A DNA stretch of 64,000 nt, from positions 496,001 to 560,000 of the forward strand of contig JBDOQK010000013.1 in the NCBI GenBank assembly GCA_040437565.1. The letters run 5' to 3'. The notes under the pieces are model-generated. The model was not told where the DNA came from. It was given only the letters and a program-made list of their open reading frames with translations, and ran no database searches. The position numbers and the translations under genes were made by a program. The DNA is from Albugo candida (taxonomy: Eukaryota > Oomycota > Peronosporomycetes > Albuginales). Below are positions 20,031 to 29,677 of this stretch, one piece after another (position 1 is the first letter of the stretch; the number at the start of each line of letters is the position of its first letter).

Positions 20031-20381
20031 TTATGACGACAAGATGATTCCAATTGCAATAAAGATCAATATCTTCCAGCCAAGTAAGAAAACGAGCAAC
20101 GCTGTTACGGCGATTTTGTATATCTTGACTTGTCGTGGACGGAGGGAGTAAAATCCGGGGATAGTCACGCTTTGATTGAGTCTTAAGGTTCTGATCACCC
20201 GTGCAATCCATGAAGCTTCTCCTGCCGCACGATGCGTTTCATCAACGCTTGACGGGACAGTTCCGTAATTTATCGTCTTTATGTTTGATGTAGAGCGATT
20301 AATCGGTTGCTGCTGTTGATTTTGTGACTTAATCCGTGGATCATCATCGGCAACAATCTCCCCATTCAAAATGTGAACCAT
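20031..20381 (-). CDS. FAM241-like (DUF4605) small tail-anchored protein
   Basis: Single exon, 116 aa. The N-terminus MVHILNGEIVADDDPRIK matches the hallmark of the FAM241/DUF4605 family (M-V-x-I-L-x-G-E-I-V-x-D-D-D-P-R). A polar Gln/Ser-rich middle follows, and one hydrophobic segment at about residues 88-115 closes the protein, as in the human members. Human FAM241 proteins localise to the ER/lysosomal membranes; the molecular role is not known. It lies downstream of the next gene in the same orientation, 33 bp away (20381 to 20415). Confidence 0.78.
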   Translation of the reverse strand: MVHILNGEIVADDDPRIKSQNQQQQPINRSTSNIKTINYGTVPSSVDETHRAAGEASWIARVIRTLRLNQSVTIPGFYSLRPRQVKIYKIAVTALLVFLLGWKILIFIAIGIILSS

Positions 20382-20414
20382 CGGCTGCCTGCAAAAGTTA
20401 TGTACTCTAAGACT

Positions 20415-21497
20415 TTATATACATTTATGTTGGTTGCTCAACTTTCTGCTAAATTGCATCGCCTTTTGTCTGCGCATCGCTGCGTTGGACGTCATCTCGT
20501 TTGACTGAACTTGAATTTTGAAGTTGGACAATCCATATCGTGCCTTTGGACGCGATTGGTATCGATACACATGCTCATTTAGAAGAAGGTGATCGCCGTC
20601 TCGATGAAGTATACTTCGCTTTGCTGATTGCGGTGAAGGATATGTGGTAGCAGTATCCCTACGAGATCCGATCTGTATATTTACATTCGTGTCACCTGCT
20701 GGATGCTTCGCCGATCGACTCTCTGTCTCTTTATCAGGCGCTGTACTCTGCGTCATGAGTGATTTCCTAGCATCTAAGAGCACAGTCGCAATGTTGTTGG
20801 TAGTGAGAGTTGCTGGGAAATTAAGCAATGGTTCTACCCCACTTTCCAATGCAAAACGATTGAGGAATTTCCGGGCCGAAGTAGTGAGAGCAGCAATGAC
20901 TTTTTTTTCATCATAATGTGATAAAAGTAGTTTGATAGTGTCGACTGCTACAGCAACTCGTGTGATTTGCAACAGTATGTGATACCATTGTGTGTCTTTT
21001 GGGCAGGATAAGCTCTCATTTTCTTCCACGCTCGAATTTACTTTATCGAGACATTTTTCTCTGCACGCTTTCAGCGCACTTGAAATTTTGCATAGTTTTG
21101 TGTGAGTGATGTCACGCATACGCAGCGAAAGAAAACTTATATCCTTGCGTAAATCTCTCAGCATTACATTGAACACGCTGTCAAAACTATAATCTTCACC
21201 ATTGAAATCTGCAGGAATGTCTTTCTCGATTTTATATGATTCCAACGAGGGATCTGAGCTCTGTGATTCCGTAAAATTCTCCATTCTATTTCCACTGTCA
21301 TTGTTGAATGCCGCGTCTTCTTTGTGTTCAACTCCCTCCAACATCGATTCAGAGTGCGCGTCCTTATCGTAAAAAGTGTATGCTTCCCCAAATGCATCAG
21401 AATGTCTCAACATGGCGTCCAAAAATGCGACTGATTCTCGTGCATCCTTGATTATATCTGTTGTTGACTTGGAGGATAAAGACGATGCGGAATTCAT
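20415..21497 (-). CDS. Unknown protein, 360 aa
   Basis: Single exon with ATG at 21495-21497. No family recognised. Three parts are visible: an acidic Ser/Glu-rich N-terminus (about 1-105), a helical middle (about 110-250) with LRDLRKDISFLSLRMRD and a Cys-containing helix, and a basic C-terminus rich in Arg, Gln and Lys. The helical middle may be a bundle. Its start codon overlaps by 13 nt the longest form of the divergent GON4L-like gene, so one of the two genes probably starts further in or the transcripts overlap. Real gene status rests on frame length and the fit between neighbours. Confidence 0.65.
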   Translation of the reverse strand: MNSASSLSSKSTTDIIKDARESVAFLDAMLRHSDAFGEAYTFYDKDAHSESMLEGVEHKEDAAFNNDSGNRMENFTESQSSDPSLESYKIEKDIPADFNGEDYSFDSVFNVMLRDLRKDISFLSLRMRDITHTKLCKISSALKACREKCLDKVNSSVEENESLSCPKDTQWYHILLQITRVAVAVDTIKLLLSHYDEKKVIAALTTSARKFLNRFALESGVEPLLNFPATLTTNNIATVLLDARKSLMTQSTAPDKETESRSAKHPAGDTNVNIQIGSRRDTATTYPSPQSAKRSILHRDGDHLLLNEHVYRYQSRPKARYGLSNFKIQVQSNEMTSNAAMRRQKAMQFSRKLSNQHKCI

Positions 21498-24247
21498 GTT
21501 CGCGACCTTTTAGCACTCGCACGTTACATTTTGTTTCAGTGCCAAAATGGCCGAAAAGTGATTCACAAGCATTTCTTCATCAGCAAGGATACTTTTATCC
21601 AATCAAGCGTCGCAACGAAATTATGATAATTTCCGACGGCGAATTTGGTGTAATGCAGCGTGCGTCCACTAGAGAAGGCGAACAAGACAGTGATACAGGC
21701 TCTCCAATTGCAGAAAGAACACGTACGAAATTATCATTGGAGAACGTATCATTGGATCAACTCGAATCATACCTTGAAGAACTCTCTGACAATGAATCGA
21801 TCATTTTTGAGGCACAAGAAGTTGGTGATCATGGCGCTTACCAACAGTTTTTGGCGTCTCTATTACCGCAAGAAACAGAAAATCTCTCATTTCTGGATGT
21901 GGGACGTCAAGTAGAAGAAGAAGATGAGGAAGAGTATGTTCCCGATGACGAAGAAGAAGAGGATCGATCACAACACAATCAAATGCGTATTTCTAAAAAA
22001 GAAGTCGAAGAGCTCATTTTAGACTCGCGCGATTCCAAATTTCAATTACGACAAAAGAAAGAGAGACATAAATTGTCTCGACAGTATATAACTTTATGCA
22101 AAACTTCAGACGATTCGATGTTAAGCAAAACGGAAGGCAAAAATATACTGAATTGTGACGAGAATGTCATGAAATCTGATACTTTACAAGAGAAATACGA
22201 TGTAAGCTTTCCAAGCGAAACTATTGCTAATGAGACCGCCCACTCGCTTCCGAATATCGATAATGAGCTATTTGAACGCATTCGACAACAACTCTATGGA
22301 AGTTTGCAACAGAAGCAATGTGTCCAATTATCTTCACAAATGCATAAACACTTGCAATTATTATTGCAAAATTATTATCATTTAGTCTCCATTAACGATG
22401 ATTTTACAAGCACTAAGGAACAGAGTAGCGTAGGAAGAGAATGCTTTCGACTTTTGGCATTTCTGCAACGACAAAGCAAGCAAGTCCAACTGCATCGAGA
22501 CGCATTACTGTCACGAGTCAGCAATGTTCCCACATCAAAGCAAACAGACGTAGAAGACCTTCCTCCAACTGCCCAGGTGATTCCAGAGGTCAATACTCTC
22601 GAGCACACAGAATTTGATGCACAATTGAAAAAGACAACACCTATCAAACAACGAAGAGTGACAAGAGCACTTTCATCCGCACGCGCGGCAATGACACATC
22701 CTTCCATGTTTGAGCTTGTGGGCGCTGAAACAATTGACACGATTTGTACAAAATTTTCTCAAAAGTGCACAATTGACGAGAAAAAGGATCTTTTGCTGAA
22801 GCATTTATTCTTCTTGGATCGTCATCTTCTACATCCAACAAAAAAAGAATCTAAAGTGGTCTTTAGTCAGGCGGAAGAAAACTTATTACTCGCAGGCGTC
22901 AAACAATTTGGAAATCGAAATGATTCATGGGTACACATTCAACAACACTTTTTACCGACTAAACGACAGGATTTATTACGATCTCGCTTCTTTTATTTGA
23001 TCAGTAAAAGAGCTCTGCCTTCCTCTGAAAATAAAGTCAAAGCGTGGCACAGGAAATTTCCAACTCGCAGAGGTGGAATGTGGCTGCTCGAAGAAGACGT
23101 TTGCATCAGTAGAGGACTAGTCCAGTTTTCTCGTGATCGAGCTTTGTATCACAAAATTGCGTCACAAATGATGCCGTATCGCCACCGAGTCGAAATTCGG
23201 AAACGGGCGGAATTTCTGCGAGGGAATTACAAGCGCCTCTGTACGGAGAAAAATGGATCGAAAAGTGATACAAGAGCTCCGTCAAAGCCTGATGACTTGA
23301 CAAATGCGCCACTTCATGACACTACAGATAATACGATCGGCTTTTTAAAAGCAATGCGCGATCACTATGAGCAGGAGCTGACCCAAAAGGTTAAAAATGA
23401 GCTAAAACGGGCTGCCGATGCAAAGTGTATGAAGCATACAAAAGCACCCGAAAAAAACGTGGTATCTTGTTCCAAAACGGAAAGCGAGACACAGAACAAG
23501 AACAGCCAAGATTCGCTGGATTGTGATCGTAAAACCTTTCACCCTCTTCTCTTTTATACACCTTGGGCGTTGTTGTGTCCAGGCTTGTTACTGGAAAATA
23601 CCTGTACACACAATTTACCGTCACAGGTGGAAGACGAACATATTTCCAATTTCCAGACGAATCGAGAAGCTTTGTTTGAAAAATGGAGCGAAAATGTATC
23701 TGTCAATGTGAATAACGAGGAGATTTGTGATCCGTATCTATTAAATTTTGATGACGATACCGAATTTGAGCAAGAGGAACTGTCAAGCTCCGAGGAAGGA
23801 AGCGAGCAGGATACGAATGTCGACCTTGATGATGACATGCTCACGAGATCGAATGACAGTTACTTCAATGCGTTTTCTTTAAAGCATACTTTGCGTCTTA
23901 GCGATCTTGATCAGCCACCAAATGAGAGAACATTACGAGCGCTCAACGCACTGGAACGTCGAATTTTGGGCAAGTCGACTCAGTTTGATCAAACTTCCGT
24001 CCCGACGGAAACGTACGACAGAGATCACATGACATTAAACTCGGAACGAGATCGATACCGATATAAAATGTTATTTCCGGATGGAGAAAGTTCATCGGAA
24101 GGCGAATTTGAGTGTGAAGAATTGCTCGAGAGCTCAAGCGATACTGAAGATGATATTGTGCGCGATCTCAAGAAGCAACGCTATCACATTGAGGACCACA
24201 TATCCGAAACCACAAACGATATGAAGAAAAGACGCTTTATCGTGTAG
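21485..24247 (+). CDS. GON4L-like SANT-domain nuclear protein
   Basis: Single exon, up to 920 aa from the ATG at 21485; the next in-frame ATG (21623) gives 874 aa and would clear the overlap with the divergent neighbour, so I regard it as equally possible. Acidic runs (EEEDEEEYVPDDEEEED) near residues 140-160 precede ISKKEVEELILDS, a pattern seen in GON-4-like proteins. Around residues 455-500 there is a Myb/SANT-like unit: FSQAEENLLLAGVKQFGN, SWVHIQQHFLPTKRQDLLRS. A second helical unit (RGGMWLLEEDVCISRGLVQF) follows. More acidic clusters close the protein. GON4L-type proteins are chromatin/transcription cofactors; that role here is by analogy. Confidence 0.7.
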   Translation: MRNSCSRPFSTRTLHFVSVPKWPKSDSQAFLHQQGYFYPIKRRNEIMIISDGEFGVMQRASTREGEQDSDTGSPIAERTRTKLSLENVSLDQLESYLEELSDNESIIFEAQEVGDHGAYQQFLASLLPQETENLSFLDVGRQVEEEDEEEYVPDDEEEEDRSQHNQMRISKKEVEELILDSRDSKFQLRQKKERHKLSRQYITLCKTSDDSMLSKTEGKNILNCDENVMKSDTLQEKYDVSFPSETIANETAHSLPNIDNELFERIRQQLYGSLQQKQCVQLSSQMHKHLQLLLQNYYHLVSINDDFTSTKEQSSVGRECFRLLAFLQRQSKQVQLHRDALLSRVSNVPTSKQTDVEDLPPTAQVIPEVNTLEHTEFDAQLKKTTPIKQRRVTRALSSARAAMTHPSMFELVGAETIDTICTKFSQKCTIDEKKDLLLKHLFFLDRHLLHPTKKESKVVFSQAEENLLLAGVKQFGNRNDSWVHIQQHFLPTKRQDLLRSRFFYLISKRALPSSENKVKAWHRKFPTRRGGMWLLEEDVCISRGLVQFSRDRALYHKIASQMMPYRHRVEIRKRAEFLRGNYKRLCTEKNGSKSDTRAPSKPDDLTNAPLHDTTDNTIGFLKAMRDHYEQELTQKVKNELKRAADAKCMKHTKAPEKNVVSCSKTESETQNKNSQDSLDCDRKTFHPLLFYTPWALLCPGLLLENTCTHNLPSQVEDEHISNFQTNREALFEKWSENVSVNVNNEEICDPYLLNFDDDTEFEQEELSSSEEGSEQDTNVDLDDDMLTRSNDSYFNAFSLKHTLRLSDLDQPPNERTLRALNALERRILGKSTQFDQTSVPTETYDRDHMTLNSERDRYRYKMLFPDGESSSEGEFECEELLESSSDTEDDIVRDLKKQRYHIEDHISETTNDMKKRRFIV

Positions 24248-24283
24248 TAATTATGGCAAAAGTAGTAGTCGAAAGCATGTGAG

Positions 24284-24832
24284 TCATCTTATTTTACGCT
24301 TTTTTGATTTTTTTCGAGTCGCTACTTTTTGTGAAAGACTCTGAAGAATTAAATTCTCATCGTCCAATTGAGTTTGTGATTGTTGTGACAGCGGATTGGA
24401 AAGCAGTAATTGAGTGCGTCCACTAAGGAGATCACGTAAGCCTTCATCCATTTCGAATTTGACGTGCTCGTCGCGATCAAAGGCTACTGCTGCTTTCATG
24501 CTGGCGGCTCCATTGAATTGCAAACTCTACAAATCTTTGATCAGTTTGAATTTCAATAGCATAGAAACTTACATTGTCATTGACAGCTTCTACTGCGCAA
24601 TTCGCTTCTTGTTTTGTTTTGTATTGGAGAAATATAAAGCCGGGTGCAGTCCTATCCGTTTGATTGTAATGAGCCTAAAGCGTATGGAAACTGATACTCT
24701 GCCTCGTAGATTCTATGTTTGATAATTTACTTTGCTCGATTGAATCTCTCCAAAAGCACCAAAGTATTCTCTGATTTGGCTCTCATTTGCACACAATTCG
24801 GACGGTACATTTCCGAGCCAAATACGACCCAT
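24284..24832 (-). CDS. Small RRM-domain RNA-binding protein
   Basis: Exons 24832..24731, 24674..24573 and 24526..24284 (introns 56 and 46 nt), 148 aa. A single RRM fold is rebuilt by the splices: RIWLGNVPSELCANESQI (RNP2-type strand and helix), FGAFGEIQSSK, then APGFIFLQYKTKQEA (RNP1-like GFIFLQY) and a last strand. The C-terminus is a Gln/Leu-rich linker ending in a basic run (RKKSKKRKIR), a likely nuclear signal. Role: probably RNA processing, but partner not identifiable. It is tail-to-tail with the GON4L-like gene (36 bp) and head-to-head with the dioxygenase, with only 34 bp between start codons. Confidence 0.82.
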
Positions 24833-24866
24833 TTATTACTCAATTAAGTATATCGCTTATGTGATA

Positions 24867-25945
24867 ATGACGTCCAATGACGATTTTCGGGTGGTCGAGA
24901 GAGATTATATTGACGAATTTATGAGATTTGGAGTCGTTGTGATTCCTAATTTGCTCAGTACCTATGAAATCGAATGCACACGACAAGCTTTCCATCAAGA
25001 TCTCTTACAATACGGCGTTGTGAGTACCATAATGAGCTCATTTTAATTCTATCTGAATTACACTACGGGTAGGATCACACAAATCTCAAGGCGACAGGTG
25101 CCAGCTTGAGCTCGTTATCCAGCACGGGGGGAGCAGGCGGCATCCTCGATCTCTTCTATCCATATTGGCGCTTGAAAATTGCAGAACATGAGCGTATTTT
25201 TGCTACAATGACAGAGCTTTGGCGTCATACGTATGCCGCACAACATCCTGATTTTGCTCATCCGTTTGGGGAATTTGACGCTCAACAGGGATTTATTTAT
25301 ATCGATCGAGTTTGCTATCGGCTACCGGATGATTTGGCTCGATTGCATGGGAAAAAGGCATCTCGACCACTACAACGGTCTCTAACACCTCATATCGACT
25401 GCTGTCCTTCTGATATGTATAATTCCGGGAAGGAATACCCACGATGGAGACCAATTCAATGCATCGCTGTTCTGACAGATAATGTAGAGGAAAACTCGGG
25501 AGGTTTTGAAGCTGTTTTAGGCTTTCACAAAGAATTTGACGCTTATTTTAAACATCAACGGCTTCAGTCCGAATGGTTGGGCGCTGATGCACCAGTTTGC
25601 ATTGGAGACTTCTCACCTTTACGAATGAAAGAAGATGGGTCTTTGATTGCACGATATCGACATATAAGCGCAAGGGCAGGAAGTGTGATATTTTTCGATT
25701 GGAGGATTCCGCATGCCAACAGTTATTACCATAAAGGAACTTATCCTCGAGAAGCTATTTATACCGGATTCTTGCCCAATGTGAGCATTAATGAAAGATT
25801 TGCTGCAGAGCAGTTACGACGGTATCAGAGCCGTTTGCTTCCAACAGATCACTGGCAGAAATTCCATTGTTGTGAGCAATACTCGGAACATGAATTCACA
25901 GATTTAGGCAAACGATTAATGGGAATGATTCCATGGAATCAGTAG
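24867..25945 (+). CDS. Phytanoyl-CoA dioxygenase (PhyH) family protein
   Basis: Exons 24867..25019 and 25073..25945 with a 53-nt intron; 341 aa. It begins DYIDEFMRFGVVVIPNLLS, the usual PhyH N-terminal helix and strand. The Fe(II)/2-oxoglutarate site is intact by sequence: HxD as TPHIDCC, and a distal histidine in FFDWRIPHANS, with a downstream Arg (REAIYTGF) suitable for 2-oxoglutarate. Family members hydroxylate acyl-CoA, small metabolites or remain uncharacterised; the substrate cannot be told. Starts 34 bp from the divergent RRM gene. Confidence 0.85.
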
Positions 25946-25962
25946 AGTCGATAGACAATCGG

Positions 25963-26940
25963 TCTCTTCCATCTCATACTATCGATTCAGAAATGTGATT
26001 GTAGAGTCGATTCTGCCTTTAGTTTGCAATCACTTCTTCGTTAAGCTCTTTCGTGTTATTATCGTCACATCCTCCACAAATGTGATTCTTGAGCGCGGAT
26101 GCAAGAATAGAATGAGATTCGAAAGGTCACTGAACTTGGCAAATCTTTTGGATCGATGCAAAGCGCACAAAATCATAAAATTAATCTTTTATGGGAGCAG
26201 CTTCAAGCAGAGAATTCCACTTGCAATAAACCTCACAGGCGTTCCACTGTTTTCTTACAATCAGAGCCAAAATCAGTTGATCATTTTGATAAAGCACAGC
26301 AATTTGCTGATCAAAAGGAACAAGGAGCCTGGAATCTCACTCATACGCTGAATCTTTTGAGTGATCAGGATCGAGTCGTACGAAAAAGAGCTTCTCTTGC
26401 TNNNNNNNNNNNNNNNNNNNNNNNNNNNNNNNNNNNNNNNNNNNNNNNNNNNNNNNNNNNNNNNNNNNNNNNNNNNNNNNNNNNNNNNNNNNNNNNNNNN
26501 NTCTCTTCCATCTCATACTATCGATTCAGAAATGTGATTGTAGAGTCGATTCTGCCTTTAGTTTGCAATCACTTCTTCGTTAAGCTCTTTCGTGTTATTA
26601 TCGTCACATCCTCCACAAATGTGATTCTTGAGCGCGGATGCAAGAATAGAATGAGATTCGAAAGGTCACTGAACTTGGCAAATCTTTTGGATCGATGCAA
26701 AGCGCACAAAATCATAAAATTAATCTTTTATGGGAGCAGCTTCAAGCAGAGAATTCCACTTGCAATAAACCTCACAGGCGTTCCACTGTTTTCTTACAAT
26801 CAGAGCCAAAATCAGTTGATCATTTTGATAAAGCACAGCAATTTGCTGATCAAAAGGAACAAGGAGCCTGGAATCTCACTCATGCGCTGAATCTTTTGAG
26901 TGATCAGGATCGAGTCGTACGAAAAAGAGCTTCTCTTGCT
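25963..26940. other. Assembly gap 2 with 439-bp duplicated flanks
   Basis: 100 N at 26402-26501. The 439 bp before it (25963-26401) recur after it (26502-26940) with one mismatch seen (near 26345 and 26884). The left copy includes a false duplicate of the DNAAF5 start. Confidence 0.95.
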
Positions 26941-29134
26941 CTTCAGAAGCAGTATTTAGATCGAGATAAGACATCGTTTATTTCGAAGAATGAGCTCGAG
27001 AGTATGGGCAAACCTCTATTTAAGCGATTCAACGATCCGGTTGAGAAAATTCGAGAAGTCTGCATCCGACTTGTAATTCTTCTGATACAACAGGAAGAAG
27101 ATTTGATGGGTTATCTTCCGTACTTGATGCCAGCAATCACAAAGCGACTGCAATCGCAATACGTTTTTGACGAAGAAAACAACATATTCACACGTGACGC
27201 ATTTCTTCATGATGCTTTTAAACGCGGACGTGTGATGGAAGAACGTGGTGCGACAGTGATGAATCCTCAAGAACCTTCCGAAGAGATTCGTCTTTTGTTC
27301 TTTGGGCTGATTGATACATTACTAAACTGCACATTTCAAAGAAAATCAAGCTCTCTATTACACGCTTATATATTCGACATTCTGCTTCTTCTGATCAGTG
27401 GTATCAATGACCAATACCATGACATTAACATCAAATGCTGTGAGATTCTGTCGCGAATTAGTAATGAAATGGTCTCTGTGATGAAAATTTTTTCTGTGGC
27501 ATTTGTTCGAGGCGTGAAAAGATTGCTTGGTCACCATCTCGCTCGCGTTAGAATCGCAGCTATTAATTGTATCCAGGTTCTAGTCACGTGTCCTGACTAC
27601 AGCAAATGCCGAGGAAGTGGCACAGATGCGATTGATGATCTTTTAGGACATCGTGAAGAAAATGTGATTCCGGTTGCTGCTTTTTATTGTGCGGAAATCA
27701 GAATCAACACATTCGCCAAACTCAACCAAGATGGCAATGTACTCGTTCGAAAGCACTTTTATGCGATGATTATAGATTGGATGTGGAATCTGCCCAACCA
27801 CTTTGATTATGAAGCAAAATTGATGCCTTATATTCTGAGTGCACTGAGTGATGAGAACGAATCGATATCGAATACGGCATTTGAGGCTCTTGAACAAATG
27901 GGAAAGCGATATGAGGAGGAACGAGGAGAGGAAATAATCGAGATGAAGCAGTATAATATTGACGGAAGTAATCCCGCTTTCAACTATCAGCAGCCATTAC
28001 CATCGTCATTTCGTAACAAACGTCCATCATTGGGTTCCAAATTATTTGTACGAAGTCGAACGAGACGATTTCTCGCTACCGTCTTAAAGGAACTTCACAA
28101 TTGGAGATCTCCCACGAAGAAACACGCAGCACGTCTTCTCAAAAATGTCATTGTTTACTCAGAAGAATCGATAACTGTGGACACTCATTCGATCTTACAG
28201 ATACTTTTAGCAAGATGGAAAGATAATGAGCTCAAATCAGACCTGGAAGAAATTGCCGAATTAACTGGTAGATTCTCTTCGCCAGATACCTACATGGATC
28301 TTGTGTTGGGATTTCTCCGCGTCGGATCCGCCAAGACTCAGTGCTTGACGTCCGATTTATTGCAAAGTGTCCTTGGGATTCTGGAACGTCTGATTATCGG
28401 CTCACTTGATCAAAGTGTCTTACCGCACATTGGAGTGGTTGTGAATGTGATTTCGGTACCTCTTATTTTGACCTTTACCCAAAAAGAAGTGAAAAAGTGT
28501 CTTGTGAATGTATCCCATCTTCTTTGCGAGATTCTGAGCAGTATAAGAATTCTACTCATGTGTTGATTTGATACTAATACACATGTGATAGGAAGAGGAT
28601 CGGATGCAATCACTGCTCACTTTTTGAGCTGCGGACGAATTCACGGCATGTATCAAATGATGAAGCGGCTTGTATATATTTTCTTACATTTTGTGAGCGT
28701 CAACAACAAAAATGAATCACAGTTTTCAATGCGGTAAGTCTCAAGCGTGTAGGGCGGAGACAAAATGTTTGAAATCATTTTTATGTGCGTTTTCTAGCGC
28801 TGAAGAATCGTTACAATTGTTGACCAAGTTGCATGAATATGAAGACATCTCCGCCTTATATGAAAAGTACTTTGACTCACTATGGAAGGAGCTACTTGAC
28901 AACGTGCGGGCTGGAAGCTTGGAAAAAGCTTCTGCAGAATGCTCAGTATTTAGTACATTGACTGCCATACAAGCATTGGGCGATCAAGTCTCTCCGAAGC
29001 TTTTAAAGGCTGATACGACTCAGCGTCATCTTCGAGAAGTCATCCAAGAGATGAATATATTTGAAGCAGATTCCAGCGACGAAAGCAGAATCGCCAAACA
29101 ATTGAATGTCCTCCGCGCTCTAATAATGAAATGA
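26695..29134 (+). CDS. DNAAF5: DNAAF5/HEATR2 dynein axonemal assembly factor
   Basis: Exons 26695..28540, 28592..28733 and 28798..29134 (introns 51 and 64 nt), 774 aa; the human protein has about 855. It is an all-helical HEAT-repeat protein. KRFNDPVEKIREVCIRLVI, YLPYLMPAITKRL and EEIRLLFFGLIDTLLNC match conserved repeats of HEATR2, and the C-terminal exon keeps LTKLHEYEDISALYEKYFDSLW. DNAAF5 helps pre-assemble outer and inner dynein arms in the cytoplasm, so it goes with motile flagella. The true start is taken at 26695, as the copy at 26156 belongs to the duplicated gap flank. With SPAG16 this is the second flagellar gene in the window. Confidence 0.88.
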
Positions 29135-29203
29135 ACTGAAAAATACGATGCTACAGGAGTTTGGTCTGAATTTTGTATTGGAACTTATAGCGCAAACATC
29201 GAA

Positions 29204-29434
29204 TTATTCTTGTTTTAGCTGAGTTTGTTTCTGTCGAGATGCGAGCCAATTACGTCGAACAAGGTAACTCCATATGACACACGGGAAAAATGGAATCAAT
29301 ATGACGTAAAATCCATCCACTGCGTCTGTGTAATGTGTAAGTCCATATAGTAGCAAACACAAAACGCTGCAACACGTGTATACGTAATGAACGAAATTAT
29401 AATTGATCGTAGCTGACGGAGTGAAAATTCCCAT
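29204..29434 (-). CDS. Small two-transmembrane protein, unknown
   Basis: Single-exon frame of 76 aa with ATG at 29432-29434. Two hydrophobic segments (about residues 16-34 and 41-57) flank a short polar loop, and a basic, polar C-terminus (RRNWLASRQKQTQLKQE) follows. No family recognised. It is convergent with DNAAF5, 69 bp apart. Size, hydrophobic pattern and position between genes make a real small membrane protein plausible. Confidence 0.5.
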   Translation of the reverse strand: MGIFTPSATINYNFVHYVYTCCSVLCLLLYGLTHYTDAVDGFYVILIPFFPCVIWSYLVRRNWLASRQKQTQLKQE

Positions 29435-29677
29435 TATGGAAAAGAACCGTATCCAGCAAAAGTGATGAGCCCTGTCGCATCTCGCACGAAATTCGACAAT
29501 TACTTATTTCAAATGTATTGTTAACAAACACGAGCGTTCGGAACAGCTTTTGTGAAAAAGTATGATTGCGCTAATTGCCATTTTCATAGCATCTCCATAA
29601 AGATCACTCACATAAGCTCACTAATCGCAAGCACGAAGGATTAGTACAATCGATAACTGCATAGGAACACAAACGTA

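Noticed and set aside
22378-22740. 120-codon antisense frame inside the GON4L-like gene
   Set aside because: Shadow frame with biased composition and no start context or family.
26156-26401. A second start of the DNAAF5 gene before gap 2
   Set aside because: It is the left copy of the 439-bp duplicated gap flank with one substitution, so an assembly artefact and not a tandem gene.
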